40,820 bases of DNA from NCBI RefSeq assembly GCF_014203125.1, contig NZ_JACHIH010000040.1, forward strand, positions 1 to 40,820, read 5' to 3'. The position numbers were made by a program, and so were the translations under genes. Positions 1 to 10,000 of this stretch are shown here, piece by piece. The DNA is from Rhodopseudomonas rhenobacensis (GTDB lineage Bacteria > Pseudomonadota > Alphaproteobacteria > Rhizobiales > Xanthobacteraceae). The notes under the pieces are model-generated. The model was given only the letters and a program-made list of their open reading frames with translations, was not told the DNA's origin and ran no database searches. Numbering within the stretch: the stretch's first letter is position 1; each line of letters starts with the position of its first letter.

Positions 1-851
1 CGGACACCGATCTCAACGTTGCGCTCGGTGCGACCAACGTGCCGCTGCTGAACACGCTCGGCGCTGCCGTTGCGGTGCCGCTCGATCCGGTGGAGACGCT
101 GCTCGGCCGCGATATCGACATCGATGTCGGCCTTCTTGCCAATCTCGATGTCCTGTCTTCTGGCTTCACTCCCTCTTCAGCCGCGGCGATCTCCGCGGCC
201 GACTTGGATTCTTCTGCGACCATGGCCGCCACCAGCGTCCCAGTCGCAGCCCCGCTGCTCGCCGCTGCTGCCGCACCGATTGCAAGCATCGTCGATATCG
301 CAAGCGGACTGACGTCGGCCACACCGTCGTCGGCCGGCATCGGTGCGGTGACGCCTGCAGCCACATCGACGATCGCCTCGTCGGTCCTAACCAGCATCGC
401 GCCGATGTCACCGGTCGCGGCAACGTCCTCCGCGACGACCGCAACGACTGACGTGCTTGCGAAGGTCGTCTCCGGAGCGATCGAGACCATGAGTGCGATC
501 GACAGTCACGTGGCGAGCACGACAAGCGTCTTGTCGTCGTCGCTGTCGAGCACGCTCTCGACCCTGAACGGAGGCAATTTCTCCATTTCGGGGTTGTCCC
601 TCGTGGCGCCGTCGATCTCGACGCCGTCGGCGATTGCAACGACGGACACGCATTCCGTGCTGGGAAGCAGCTCGGTGATTGCGGCCAGTACCAGCCTGCT
701 GACGAGCAGCCACAGCCCAACCACGTCGACGCCAAGCGTGTCGGTGGCGCCGGTCATCTCGATGCCCACCGCTCCGACGCCGACAGGATCGACGTCGCTG
801 CTCGCTGCACTGACCGCGAAGACGGTGAGCAGTTTCGGTTTTCACTTCTGA
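1..851 (+). CDS. Ser/Thr/Ala-rich protein, 5' partial; possible type I secretion substrate
   Basis: The reading frame is open from the left edge (first full codon at 3), so the GTG at 39 is probably an internal valine and the N-terminus lies outside the window. About 283 residues are visible. They are low-complexity, dominated by Ser, Thr, Ala, Val and Pro, with no cysteine and almost no Lys or Arg. The protein ends in a short aromatic tail, SSFGFHF. No enzymatic domain is recognised. It lies 20 bp before the ABC exporter genes. Type I substrates are often encoded beside their exporter and carry an uncleaved C-terminal signal, frequently with few charges and hydrophobic residues at the end. 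Export by the adjacent system is inference. No RTX GGxGxD repeats are seen in the visible part. It could alternatively be a structural or adhesin-like surface protein. Confidence 0.6.
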   Translation, partial: DTDLNVALGATNVPLLNTLGAAVAVPLDPVETLLGRDIDIDVGLLANLDVLSSGFTPSSAAAISAADLDSSATMAATSVPVAAPLLAAAAAPIASIVDIASGLTSATPSSAGIGAVTPAATSTIASSVLTSIAPMSPVAATSSATTATTDVLAKVVSGAIETMSAIDSHVASTTSVLSSSLSSTLSTLNGGNFSISGLSLVAPSISTPSAIATTDTHSVLGSSSVIAASTSLLTSSHSPTTSTPSVSVAPVISMPTAPTPTGSTSLLAALTAKTVSSFGFHF

Positions 852-871
852 TTGGATGAAGCCCGAGTGAC

Positions 872-2560
872 ATGATCAGCGCCCACGCCAAGGAAAGGAG
901 AGGCATCGGAATTTATTCGACGCTCATCGCAACGACGTTGGCGCTGAACGTCCTCGGACTATGCGTGCCGTTGACGGCGCAGATCATCTTCAACCGGATC
1001 TTGCCGGCGCCGAACACGACCACCCTGCCGGTGATCGTGTTCGTGGCGCTCGCGGTCACGTTGCTCGAGGCCTCGCTACGATTTGCCCGCAATATCCTAT
1101 CTATCGAAGAGACGCTCAAGTATAATCAGACGCTTATCACGCCGGTGTTCGAACAGCTCGTCCGCGGCGGAGCCGCCGGATCAGCCAAGGCCGGGGCGGC
1201 GCAGGCGATCGTCTATTTCGGTCGGGTCGGCCAGGTCGCCGAGGATCTCGGCGGCAAGACCGTCATCGCGCTTGCTGAACTTTCGTTCGTTCCCGTGGTC
1301 CTTGGGCTCATCTTCTTTATATCGCCGCTCTCCGGGGTGGCGGTCACGGTGAGCGTCGTCATCGGACTTGCCATGACCATGGCAGACGGATGGAAGATGA
1401 ACCGGCTGGCGCGGATCGTTTCGCGAAAGACCGAGCGCCGTTACAATTTTCTTCTCAGCGTGCTGGGTGCGATCCACTCCATCAAGGCGCTCGGCGTCGA
1501 GGGACGGGTGGCGCGCCAATACGAGGTGTTCCAGGCCGACCTCGCGCGATGCAACTACAGAATGGCGATCGCCATGGGACGCCTGATGAACGAGGTGGCG
1601 GTCTCCAATCAATGGCTCACCATCGTCGCCCTGCTTTGCGGCGCCTATGGCGTCGCTGCCGGCTCGATGTCGATCGGCGCGGTTGCGGCGGTGATTTTGC
1701 TGTCGGGCCGCCTGATGGCGCCCCTGCAGCGGGCAGTCTTCTTGTACATTCAAGCCAAGGATCTATGCGAGAGCCGCGCCGTCGTCGCCGAACTGCTGGG
1801 CAGGGAGGCGGGACGATCTGTCGGCGAGGGGCCGGAGCTGTCTCGCGACGGCAAACTGGACGCGGTGGGACTGTCGTTCCAGATCGAGAGCCGGCTGTCG
1901 ACCGAGCGCTACACGGGTCTGGACCTGCAATTGCGGAAAGGCGATTTCGTCGTCATTGCTGGCTCTTCGGAAGCGGCGTTGACCCACCTGATGCGCATCC
2001 TCGCCGGCGTCGAGAAACCCGTCTCGGGTGATGTGGCGCTGGAGGGAATACCGCCTGAACAAATCTCCTGCCGCGCTCTCAATGCGGGTGTCGCATTGGT
2101 GACGTCGACCGCGATCATGTTCAAGGGCACGATCCGGGACAACATCACGCGCTTCGGCGAGGTCACGATCGATCAGGCGCTTGCCGTCGCTGCGATGCTG
2201 GGCGTCGAAGCCCAGATCAATCAACTGCCTCAAGGGGTCGAGACCGCGGTCTCCGGCGACGTCGTCGAATCCATCTCGGCTTCGCTCTGCCAGCAGATCG
2301 CCATCGTCCGAGCTCTGGCTCATCGCCCGCGGGTCATTCTGCTCGACAATGCCGACCGCGGGCTCGACCAGCTTGCTTACGCAAATCTCCATCGATTCCT
2401 AGCGCAGGTGCGGGGCAGGGCCACAGTGGTCATCGTGTCCGAAGATCGCAATCTCACCAGCGGCGCCTCGCGTCACTACGTGCTGCGGCCGGACGGTCTG
2501 CAGTTGGATCGGTCACAGGCCGCCGAAGAGCTCACGACCTACCGCGGACTGAAGCTATGA
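872..2560 (+). CDS. type I secretion ABC exporter subunit with degenerate nucleotide-binding domain
   Basis: This 562-residue protein has an N-terminal membrane domain (hydrophobic stretches near 17-40, 52-68, 132-170 and 245-285) and a C-terminal ABC ATPase-like domain from about 330. The fold is recognisable from short motifs such as GTIRDNI and IAIVRALA, but the catalytic motifs are lost. The Walker A position reads AGSSEAALT near 363-371 with no GK(S/T). The signature reads ISASL near 469. Walker B ends LLDNAD, with Asn in place of the catalytic Glu. The H-loop His is replaced in VSEDRN near 523. It is therefore probably a non-hydrolysing partner. The next gene, which encodes the Walker-competent subunit, starts inside its stop codon (ATGA). 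I infer that the two proteins form one exporter. The start ATG at 872 has only a weak ribosome-binding site. Confidence 0.87.
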   Translation: MISAHAKERRGIGIYSTLIATTLALNVLGLCVPLTAQIIFNRILPAPNTTTLPVIVFVALAVTLLEASLRFARNILSIEETLKYNQTLITPVFEQLVRGGAAGSAKAGAAQAIVYFGRVGQVAEDLGGKTVIALAELSFVPVVLGLIFFISPLSGVAVTVSVVIGLAMTMADGWKMNRLARIVSRKTERRYNFLLSVLGAIHSIKALGVEGRVARQYEVFQADLARCNYRMAIAMGRLMNEVAVSNQWLTIVALLCGAYGVAAGSMSIGAVAAVILLSGRLMAPLQRAVFLYIQAKDLCESRAVVAELLGREAGRSVGEGPELSRDGKLDAVGLSFQIESRLSTERYTGLDLQLRKGDFVVIAGSSEAALTHLMRILAGVEKPVSGDVALEGIPPEQISCRALNAGVALVTSTAIMFKGTIRDNITRFGEVTIDQALAVAAMLGVEAQINQLPQGVETAVSGDVVESISASLCQQIAIVRALAHRPRVILLDNADRGLDQLAYANLHRFLAQVRGRATVVIVSEDRNLTSGASRHYVLRPDGLQLDRSQAAEELTTYRGLKL

Positions 2561-4794
2561 CAGCGCGGGATTTGCTGAAGCGCCTGGAAACGTTTGCGGC
2601 GTCGGATGACCCGAAGAACGGTGTCGTCGAGCCAGCGACGGCGGCCCCCTCAAGCATCCGCGAGAAGTGCGCAGTCAGCGTTGCCGCCGCGGCGATCATT
2701 GCGCGCAACGGCGTCGACATCCAGACGGCCGAAATCTTTGCTTCGCTGGTCATATTCAGCGGCCAGGAGTTTCCGCTCAAGAACGTCCTCGGGGCATTGC
2801 CGCGCAATTTGCCGTCGGAGGCCCAAACGGTCGTCACCATCGGGATGGCAAATCTCGGATTTTTCGTGGTGGATCGGCTGGCGTCGCGGGATGCCATCGA
2901 AAACGGCGGTCTGGCCGTGCTCGTCAACGACCGTGGCGGCAAGTACGTGGTCGTGACCGACGTTCGGACCGGACAGCGTTTTCAACTCAACGCGAATGCG
3001 GAGCCGGTGCCCTATGATCTGAAACGGCTCTCGTCCTACGCGCGGGTCGCGACCTTCGAATATCGCAGCGTGATCGATCCGTTGTCGGCAACGCGGCGCG
3101 GTCACACCGGGCTGCGGTGGATCGCCGCGCTATCCAGCCGTTTTCATCGGCTGTGGCTGACGCTTGCCGGCATCAGCTTTCTGCTCGCCGTGCTCGGCGT
3201 GCTCTCCGCCGCGGCCATATCGACGATTTTCTCGGAGGTGATCACGCGGGCCGCGCTCGGCACCTTGCCGCTGCTCGCGGTCGGTCTGATCCTGATCGTC
3301 GTCGCCGACGCCAAGCTCTCCGACCTGCGGTCGAACATCTTGTCGTGGGTCGCCAACCGGCTGGAGTTCATCGTCAACGCCGCCTCATTCGAACACATCC
3401 TGAGGCTTCCGCCGTCTCTGTCGGAGCGGGCGTCGCCAGCGGCGCAGGCGGCGCGCATGCGCTCATTCGAGGGGATTCGGGATTTTCTCGTCAGTCCCGC
3501 CTGTCCGGCGGCGATGGATATCGTGCTGGCGCCGTTCTACGCGGTGATCGTCGCCTTGATCGACTGGCGCAGCGCGCTGGTCCTGGTTGGCGCGATGTTG
3601 ATGTTCGCACTGGTGTTCTTGATCGGCCTGCGCGCGGCGAGGATCTACATCTCGGTGGTGGCGGACGCGGCAACCGAAGCGCAGCGCATCGCCATCGAAA
3701 CCTTCGACCGATTGCAGACGATTAGCGACGTCGGGCTCCAGCATGTCTGGGCGACGCGGCTCAGCGCCAGCTTGGTGCGCGATCAGGCCGCGCAGGCCCA
3801 ATTGCAGAAGCTCGGCGCAGCCATCGAAGCCGTCTCATCGAGCGTCTTTTCCGGGTCGATCATCATTCTGATGGTGATGCGAGGGCTCGCCGTTCAGTCG
3901 AGCATTACCGGTGGGGTCGAGGTTCTGGCGATGACGATCCTCGGCCTGCGGTGTCTGCTGCCCTTCCACACGTTCTGTCTCTCGATCCTGCGCATCGAGC
4001 AGATCCGCAAGAGCGTGGCTCAGGTCAACGAGCTCAAGGAAATGCCGACCGAACTCGAGAGGCTGAAGGGCCGCGAGCGGATGGAGGATCTTGCGGGCGC
4101 GCTCAGTCTCGTCAACGTCGGATTTCGCTCGGCGGATACCAGGCCGGTGTTCGTCGCCCTCGATCTCGATGTGCGACCGGGCGAGGTCATCGCCTTGTAT
4201 GGGCCGGCAGGAACCGGCAAATCGATCATCCTCAAGATGATTCTCGGGATGATGGAGATCGGCCTCGGGGTGATCCGGCTCGATGGGGTCGATATCAGGC
4301 AGTTCTCGGTCGAGGAGCTGCGCAGGCGCGTGTCCTATGTGCCGCAGCAGCCGGCGCTGCTCCCTGGCACGCTTCGCGAGAACCTGTTGCTGGCCAATCC
4401 GCTGGCTTCCGACGCGAGCCTGCAGGAGATACTGAAGGTCGTAGGCCTCGATGAAGATGTCAGGCAACTGCCGAACGGATTGGACTATCACATCGCGGCC
4501 GACGAGGCTCGCGGCTTCAATGACGAATTTCGTCTGCGCGTCGCGTTCGCGCGGGCGTTCCTCACCAACAGCAAGCTCATTCTGATCGACGAGCTTCCCA
4601 ACAGCCTGATGGAGGGCTCACTCGGCGAGCTGTTGCGGCGTATCATCTCCGACTTCCGCGGCGAGCGGACGATCGTCTTCGTGTCGCACCGGGCGGACTT
4701 CCTGAGCCAGGCGGACCGGATGGTTGAACTTTCCTATGGCGGCGTTCCCCGGATCGTGGCGGTCAGTCGAGCGAAAAGCGAGAAGCGCGCATGA
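2557..4794 (+). CDS. type I secretion ABC exporter, ATPase-competent subunit with C39-like N-terminal domain
   Basis: This 745-residue protein has the length of HlyB/LapB-type exporters. Residues 1 to about 170 resemble the C39 peptidase-like domain of such transporters but lack the Cys/His catalytic pair, so it probably binds substrate rather than cutting it. Membrane segments follow (about 197-250, 320-365, 430-470). The ATPase domain has an intact Walker A (GPAGTGKS, 549-556), a Q-loop (PQQ near 597), Walker B (LILIDE, 674-679) and the H-loop His (711). The signature motif is replaced by FNDEF near 654-658. It overlaps both neighbours by the ATGA arrangement, implying translational coupling and fixed stoichiometry. 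With the preceding degenerate subunit it most likely forms a heterodimer that moves a protein across the inner membrane. Confidence 0.9.
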   Translation: MTARDLLKRLETFAASDDPKNGVVEPATAAPSSIREKCAVSVAAAAIIARNGVDIQTAEIFASLVIFSGQEFPLKNVLGALPRNLPSEAQTVVTIGMANLGFFVVDRLASRDAIENGGLAVLVNDRGGKYVVVTDVRTGQRFQLNANAEPVPYDLKRLSSYARVATFEYRSVIDPLSATRRGHTGLRWIAALSSRFHRLWLTLAGISFLLAVLGVLSAAAISTIFSEVITRAALGTLPLLAVGLILIVVADAKLSDLRSNILSWVANRLEFIVNAASFEHILRLPPSLSERASPAAQAARMRSFEGIRDFLVSPACPAAMDIVLAPFYAVIVALIDWRSALVLVGAMLMFALVFLIGLRAARIYISVVADAATEAQRIAIETFDRLQTISDVGLQHVWATRLSASLVRDQAAQAQLQKLGAAIEAVSSSVFSGSIIILMVMRGLAVQSSITGGVEVLAMTILGLRCLLPFHTFCLSILRIEQIRKSVAQVNELKEMPTELERLKGRERMEDLAGALSLVNVGFRSADTRPVFVALDLDVRPGEVIALYGPAGTGKSIILKMILGMMEIGLGVIRLDGVDIRQFSVEELRRRVSYVPQQPALLPGTLRENLLLANPLASDASLQEILKVVGLDEDVRQLPNGLDYHIAADEARGFNDEFRLRVAFARAFLTNSKLILIDELPNSLMEGSLGELLRRIISDFRGERTIVFVSHRADFLSQADRMVELSYGGVPRIVAVSRAKSEKRA

Positions 4795-6140
4795 AATTCG
4801 CGGCAGGCATTCAGAGTTTCAGGCTCGCCTTCGAACGCGACAAGCGTCTGATGGATGCAATCACCCTGCCGCCGATGGGCAGGGAGAGCGCTACGTTTCG
4901 ATTTGCCCGAAGCTTCGGCCTGATTGCATCGGCAGGGACTGCGGCTGCGATCATCTGGGCCAGCTTCGCCGAACTGAACGAAGTCACGCAAGCCGTCGGA
5001 AGCTTCACGCCGGTCGGATCGGAACAGGTGGTTCAGCATCTCGAGGGCGGCTTGGTCGAGCGCATCGCGGTTCGCGAGGGGGCGACGGTTCAGAAAGGGG
5101 ATACGCTCATCGTGCTTCGCGACGCCGGAACGGCGGAGGACGACGTCGCGCTGGAACGGCAAAGGGTCGATCTGTTGGCGCAGATCGAGACCCAAGTGGC
5201 TCTGTTCGAGGGACGCGAGCCGGCTTTCACGAGTTCAAACGGCCGCTATGCGGTCGAGGAAATCGCCAACACCAATGCCTTCGCTGCCGCCAAGACCCTT
5301 GAGAAGAACGAGTATTCCCGCCTTTCGAGCCAGATCGCGCAGGCCAGATACAATCGCGAGGCCACTGCCATCCAGTTGAAGGGAGCGCTCGACGAGGTCG
5401 AGAACGCCGAGCGCGTGTCGAAGCGCTTCGCGGATCTGATGCGGATCGGCGTGGCGACGGGGCTGCAAGCCGAGGAGCGCCGTCAGGCGGTGGTCCGCGC
5501 GCGGTCAGCGGCGGACGCTGCGGCGTCGCGCGAGCAGGGAGCGATCGAACGCCTGGGCGAGGTCGAAAAGCAACTGGTGAGCTACGGAGCGGAGTTGCGC
5601 TCGAATCGGGCCCAGAAGGTTCGCGATCTCGAGGCCAGTCTCAATGTCGTCGATGCCAACATCGCGAAGAAGAACCAACGCAAGCAACGCCTCACCATCA
5701 CCGCGCCCGTCGCCGCGCTGGTGAAATCGATCGAGGTCAATTCCGTCGGTCAGGTGGTCGGGTCCGGCCAGGCGCTGGCGACGCTGGTCCCTCTCAATAC
5801 GCCGCTGGTCGCCGAAACCAGCGTCCGCTCGTCAGAGATCGGTTATCTCCGCGTGGGACAATCCGCGCAGATCCGCGTGGGGGCCTACAACTTCACACGC
5901 TTTGGAAGCCTCGAAGGCGTCGTCGAATCCATCTCGCCGTCGTCCTTCCAGATCGGCGGCCAGTATTATTATCGCGTCAAGATCAAGCCGCTTGATACAA
6001 GGATGCCCAAAGTTCCTGGAGCTGTGATCCAGCCGGGCATGGAAGTGACCTGCGAGATCATCACCGGGCGCAAGACGGTGATGGAATATATCCTCACCCC
6101 CTTACAGAGGACGTTGGGCTCAGCCTTCAACGAACGGTGA
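4791..6140 (+). CDS. HlyD-family type I secretion periplasmic adaptor
   Basis: This 449-residue membrane fusion protein links the inner-membrane exporter to a TolC-type outer-membrane channel. It has a short cytoplasmic N-terminus, one membrane segment near 41-60, a lipoyl/barrel half-motif around 79-110 (QHLEGGLVERIAVREG), a long coiled-coil hairpin from about 120 to 290 rich in Ala, Glu and Arg, then the second lipoyl half (TITAPVAALVKSIEV) and the C-terminal beta-barrel. The C-terminal segment around FQIGGQYYYRVKI and QPGMEVTCEI is typical of the family. The start overlaps the ABC stop (ATGA), and the next gene begins 3 bp after its stop, so it belongs to the same operon. Confidence 0.93.
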   Translation: MKFAAGIQSFRLAFERDKRLMDAITLPPMGRESATFRFARSFGLIASAGTAAAIIWASFAELNEVTQAVGSFTPVGSEQVVQHLEGGLVERIAVREGATVQKGDTLIVLRDAGTAEDDVALERQRVDLLAQIETQVALFEGREPAFTSSNGRYAVEEIANTNAFAAAKTLEKNEYSRLSSQIAQARYNREATAIQLKGALDEVENAERVSKRFADLMRIGVATGLQAEERRQAVVRARSAADAAASREQGAIERLGEVEKQLVSYGAELRSNRAQKVRDLEASLNVVDANIAKKNQRKQRLTITAPVAALVKSIEVNSVGQVVGSGQALATLVPLNTPLVAETSVRSSEIGYLRVGQSAQIRVGAYNFTRFGSLEGVVESISPSSFQIGGQYYYRVKIKPLDTRMPKVPGAVIQPGMEVTCEIITGRKTVMEYILTPLQRTLGSAFNER

Positions 6141-6143
6141 TCA

Positions 6144-7076
6144 ATGCCACGAACTGCCGTTCAAGCTGCCCCGACGCAAACCCGCGTGATGATCGTCGAT
6201 GACGACCGATTCTCGCTGGCGATCCTCGAAAAGATGCTGTCGTCCCTGGGCTTTCTCACCGAGACGTCAGGCGATGGCGCTGAAGCCTTCGCCATGCTCC
6301 GCGAAAATCCCGGCCGCGCCGATGTCGTTATCACCGACCGCATGATGCCGGTGATGGACGGCTTTGCGCTGACCCGGCGATTGAAGCGCGAGCCGTCGAC
6401 CCGCGGCATCCCGGTGATCCTGCTCACCGGCTCGAACGTCGCGGAAGACATCGCCGCCGGTCTCGACGCCGGAGCATTCTACTATCTGACCAAGCCGCCC
6501 TCGGTCGACCTCGTGCGTTCGGTGGTGGACTCCGCGCGCAAGGAAGTCGACCGTCAGCGCAACGTGGCCTCCAAGCTCTCGGTCCATCAGTCTGCGTTTG
6601 TCAACGTGACGGTGTTGCGCACGTTGCTCAAGCGGCCGGACGAGGTCGAAGGCGTCTGCAGCCTGCTCGCCAGCCTGCACGCCGAACCCGAGACGATCAT
6701 CCAGGGCATTTACGAGCTGGTTCAGAATGCCGTCGAGCACGGCGTTCTGGGCTTCGGCCTCGAACAGAAGGCCGCCTTGCTCGCGGCCGGCCGCTGGCAG
6801 GAGCAACTCTCCAGTCGCAGTGCCGATGCGGCCTACAAGGGCGAGGTGGAGGCGACGATGGTTCGCCGCGAGGGGCATCTGGTGCTCTCGGTCAAGGACA
6901 CCGGGGCCGGCTTCGACTGGCGTCCGTTCCTCGCTGCCGATCCGTCGCGCGCCGGCGCGCTCAATGGGCGCGGCATCTCGCGCGCCAACAGCTATGCATT
7001 CAGCAAGCTCGCCTACAATGAGGCGGGAAACGAGGTTGTCGGCGTCATTCAAACGACGCGAACGGTCGGGTGGTAA
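6144..7076 (+). CDS. response regulator with C-terminal GHKL (RsbW-like) ATPase domain
   Basis: This 310-residue protein begins with a receiver domain. It has the acidic pocket Asp19-21, the phospho-acceptor Asp65 in [11 protein letters not shown], Thr95 and Lys117. The C-terminal half carries GHKL ATPase motifs: N-box [10 protein letters not shown] (191-200), G1 box DTGAGFD (252-258) and a second glycine box NGRGIS near 274-279. There is no DNA-binding domain and no His-containing dimerisation helix, so the output may be anti-sigma-factor-like binding or kinase activity rather than direct transcription control. It lies 3 bp after the HlyD gene, and its stop codon overlaps the ATG of the hybrid kinase (TAATG). 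The kinase is the likely phosphate source. The target is not visible in the window. Confidence 0.88.
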   Translation: MPRTAVQAAPTQTRVMIVDDDRFSLAILEKMLSSLGFLTETSGDGAEAFAMLRENPGRADVVITDRMMPVMDGFALTRRLKREPSTRGIPVILLTGSNVAEDIAAGLDAGAFYYLTKPPSVDLVRSVVDSARKEVDRQRNVASKLSVHQSAFVNVTVLRTLLKRPDEVEGVCSLLASLHAEPETIIQGIYELVQNAVEHGVLGFGLEQKAALLAAGRWQEQLSSRSADAAYKGEVEATMVRREGHLVLSVKDTGAGFDWRPFLAADPSRAGALNGRGISRANSYAFSKLAYNEAGNEVVGVIQTTRTVGW

Positions 7077-10000
7077 TGATGTTGATCGTTCACAAAGACA
7101 AGACCATCCGCGTCCCGCTGGCATGGATCATCGGCGCGATTTTCGCGTTGACGAGCGGCCTGATCTATTTCTACGCCGCAAGTTCGATCGAACTCAATCA
7201 CCAGAACTTCAAGCTGGAATCCGATGGCATCGCACGCCTCGCTTCCGCGGAGGGCGATGTGGCGCTCGTCCGCATCAAGGACCTCATCGGCCTGGTGGCG
7301 AGCGGCGAGGAGGCGCTGATCGATGGCAAATTGAGCAGGGCCGCCAAGAAATCGGCGAACATAAGGGAAATTGGCTACGTCCGCCTCGGCGGCGATTTCA
7401 GCCAGAAATATTTCCTGACGGATCGGACCGCGCTTTCGATCGACAGACAAGAGATGGCCTCGCTCAACCTCGAGCTCAAGCGCAATTTAGCGCTGACCCG
7501 CGGCGTCGTGACGTCCGCTTATCCGCGCACATTCGCAGCGATATCAAAGGATCTCGTCGTCTTCGTTCAGGGCGTTCCCGACGATACTGGGCCGGACCAG
7601 GACTTCATCGCCTACGTGATTCTGGATTTGAAAACGGCCGTCTCACAGGCCGCCTCGAACTTTGCAACCAGCACCCGCGTCACCGCAATTCGGGTCTATA
7701 TCGACGGCAAGGTATCGGAGCTGTCGGCCGATGCCGTCGTACAAAAGGCGGGACTGATCGTTGAGCCTCATACGTCGAGCCGAACGGTGACGCTCAGCAG
7801 CGATGTCGAGCTCGAAATCGAGTTCGCCGAACAATTTCCGGCGACGCGAAGCCTCATCATCTTCGCGTTGGGCTTGATCGGGATCTTCGTGATTTCCAGC
7901 ACTCTGTTTACGATGTTTGCGCGGTCCGCGCGAGCGCAGAACAGGATTCTGAAACACGCGGTCAGGCGTGCCGAGGCCGCCAATGAGGCGAAGAGCGAAT
8001 TTCTCGCCAACATGAGCCATGAGATCCGGACGCCCTTGAACGGCGTTCTCGGAATGGCCGACGTGCTGATGCGCACCGATCTGACACCGGTTCAGCGCAA
8101 TTACGCCCAGTTGATCGTGACATCCGGGTCGTTGCTGATGACGATCCTGAACGACGTCTTGGACATGGCAAAGCTCGACAGCGGGCAATTGGCGATCAAG
8201 CCCTGCAAGGTCGAATTGCAGTTGCAGCTCAAGGAGGCGGCCAGCTTCTATTTCGCCCAGGCACGTGAGAAAGACCTGGAGCTGGTTCTGGATATGGCGC
8301 CGGATGTGCCGCGCCATGTGCAGCTCGATCCGATGCGGTTAAGGCAGATCCTGGGCAACCTGATCGGCAACGCCCTCAAATTCACGTCGAAGGGTGGCGT
8401 CGCCGTCATCGTGTCGCACCAACACCAGGACGAGAAGTCGGGACGGCTTCACATCTCGGTCGTGGACACCGGCATCGGACTGACCGAGGAACAGCAGGGA
8501 AAGTTGTTCGGTCGGTTCGTTCAGGCGGAGGACGACGGACAGAGGCATCGCGAAGGGACCGGGCTCGGGCTGGCGATTTGCAAGAAGCTCTGCAACGCGA
8601 TGGGGGGCGAGATCGGGGTCACGAGTGAGAAGGGCGTCGGCTCGACATTCTCGTTCTGGATTCCGGTCATCGAGGAGCGAGCCGACAGCGAGGACGATGC
8701 GCGGGGCCAGTGCATCGGCGTGGTGACGGGATCGGAGGCGCAGTTCAAGGCCATCGTCCATGCGCTTTCGGATGCTGGAGTCCATTGCCGGAAATTCGAA
8801 TACGGTCCGGATTTCTTGCCGCGCATCCTGGCCGCGATGAAGGCTGCGCCGATGCGTGCGCTGATCTTCGACGAGGACCGGAATATTCAGCGCGCAAGCG
8901 ACCAGTGGCAGGCCCTGCAAGCGGAGATCGGTCCGGGCCTTCCGGCGTTGATCCTGGGCGAGTCGCAATTCAGTCCGCACTACGAAAAGTTCGGTGGCTT
9001 CCTGGTGAAGCCGTTCATCGCCGTCGATCTGATTGACGAACTGCGGTCGATCGGTGCGGAGGCGGCGGCACCGCCGCTGCCGTCGGGCGGCGTCTTGCGC
9101 GGGGCGTCCGCCGAGGTGATGGAGCTGCCGAAATTTTCCGGCTCTTCCGTTCTTCTGGTCGATGACAACCAGATCAATCTGATCATCCTCGAAGAGATCA
9201 TGAAAGAGTTCGGCTTCGCGGTCGAGGCGACGACGGAAGGGGCAAGCTCGATCCGGATGGCTGAGGCGGGGTCGTTCGATCTCATGCTGATCGATTGCCA
9301 AATGCCGGTCATGAATGGGTTCGTTGTCACCGGCAAAATGCGCGAGCTGATGGCGGCGGGCAAGATCAAGAATTGCCCGATCGTGGCCGTGACGGCGAAC
9401 GCGCTCAAAGGCGACCGTGAGGCCTGCATCGAGGCCGGCATGGATGATGTCGTGTTCAAGCCGATCTCGATCCGAATTATCGCCGATGCGTTGGATCATC
9501 TCGTCAAGTCCAGGCTGCTCAAGGCGCCGTCGGCTCTCGGTTCGGAGCGGGCGACGGCGGCGAGCCGCGCGACCGCCGCGGTGCCGCGACCTGCGGTGCT
9601 CGATCTGGCGCAACACGACGCGCCGGCGGCTCCGGCGCCGGTGGTTGCGGCGCCGCTGGTTCCGCGGCCGCCCGTCGTCGCGGCGCAGCCGGTTGCTCCC
9701 GCGCCGAACGTCGCTGCTGCGGCAACGGCCAAGCCGAATCCGCCGGCGCCCGAAATCCCCGCAGGCAAGGTGCCGCTGATGGACCTGGCGGTGTTGAAGC
9801 AGACCCGCGATCTGGTTCGAAACTTGGATACCCTGCTATCGCTCTACCGCGCGGACACCCGAAACTATCTGAACGTGCTGCGCGAGCAAATCGACAAGGA
9901 TGAGCTCGACGAGGCCGTGCTGCCAGCCCACACCATCAAGAGCTCCAGCAAGATATTGGGAGCCTCCGGCATGGCAGCGCTCGCGGGCTTGATGGAGACG

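Noticed and set aside
8339-9616. A 425-codon minus-strand frame opposite the hybrid kinase
   Set aside because: Same shadow effect: it covers the kinase and receiver domains, which are well conserved on the plus strand.
9560-9770. Repetitive GCC/GCG tract inside the kinase gene as a possible repeat array
   Set aside because: It encodes the Pro/Ala-rich linker between the receiver and HPt domains; there is no regular unit or spacer as in a CRISPR array or tandem repeat.
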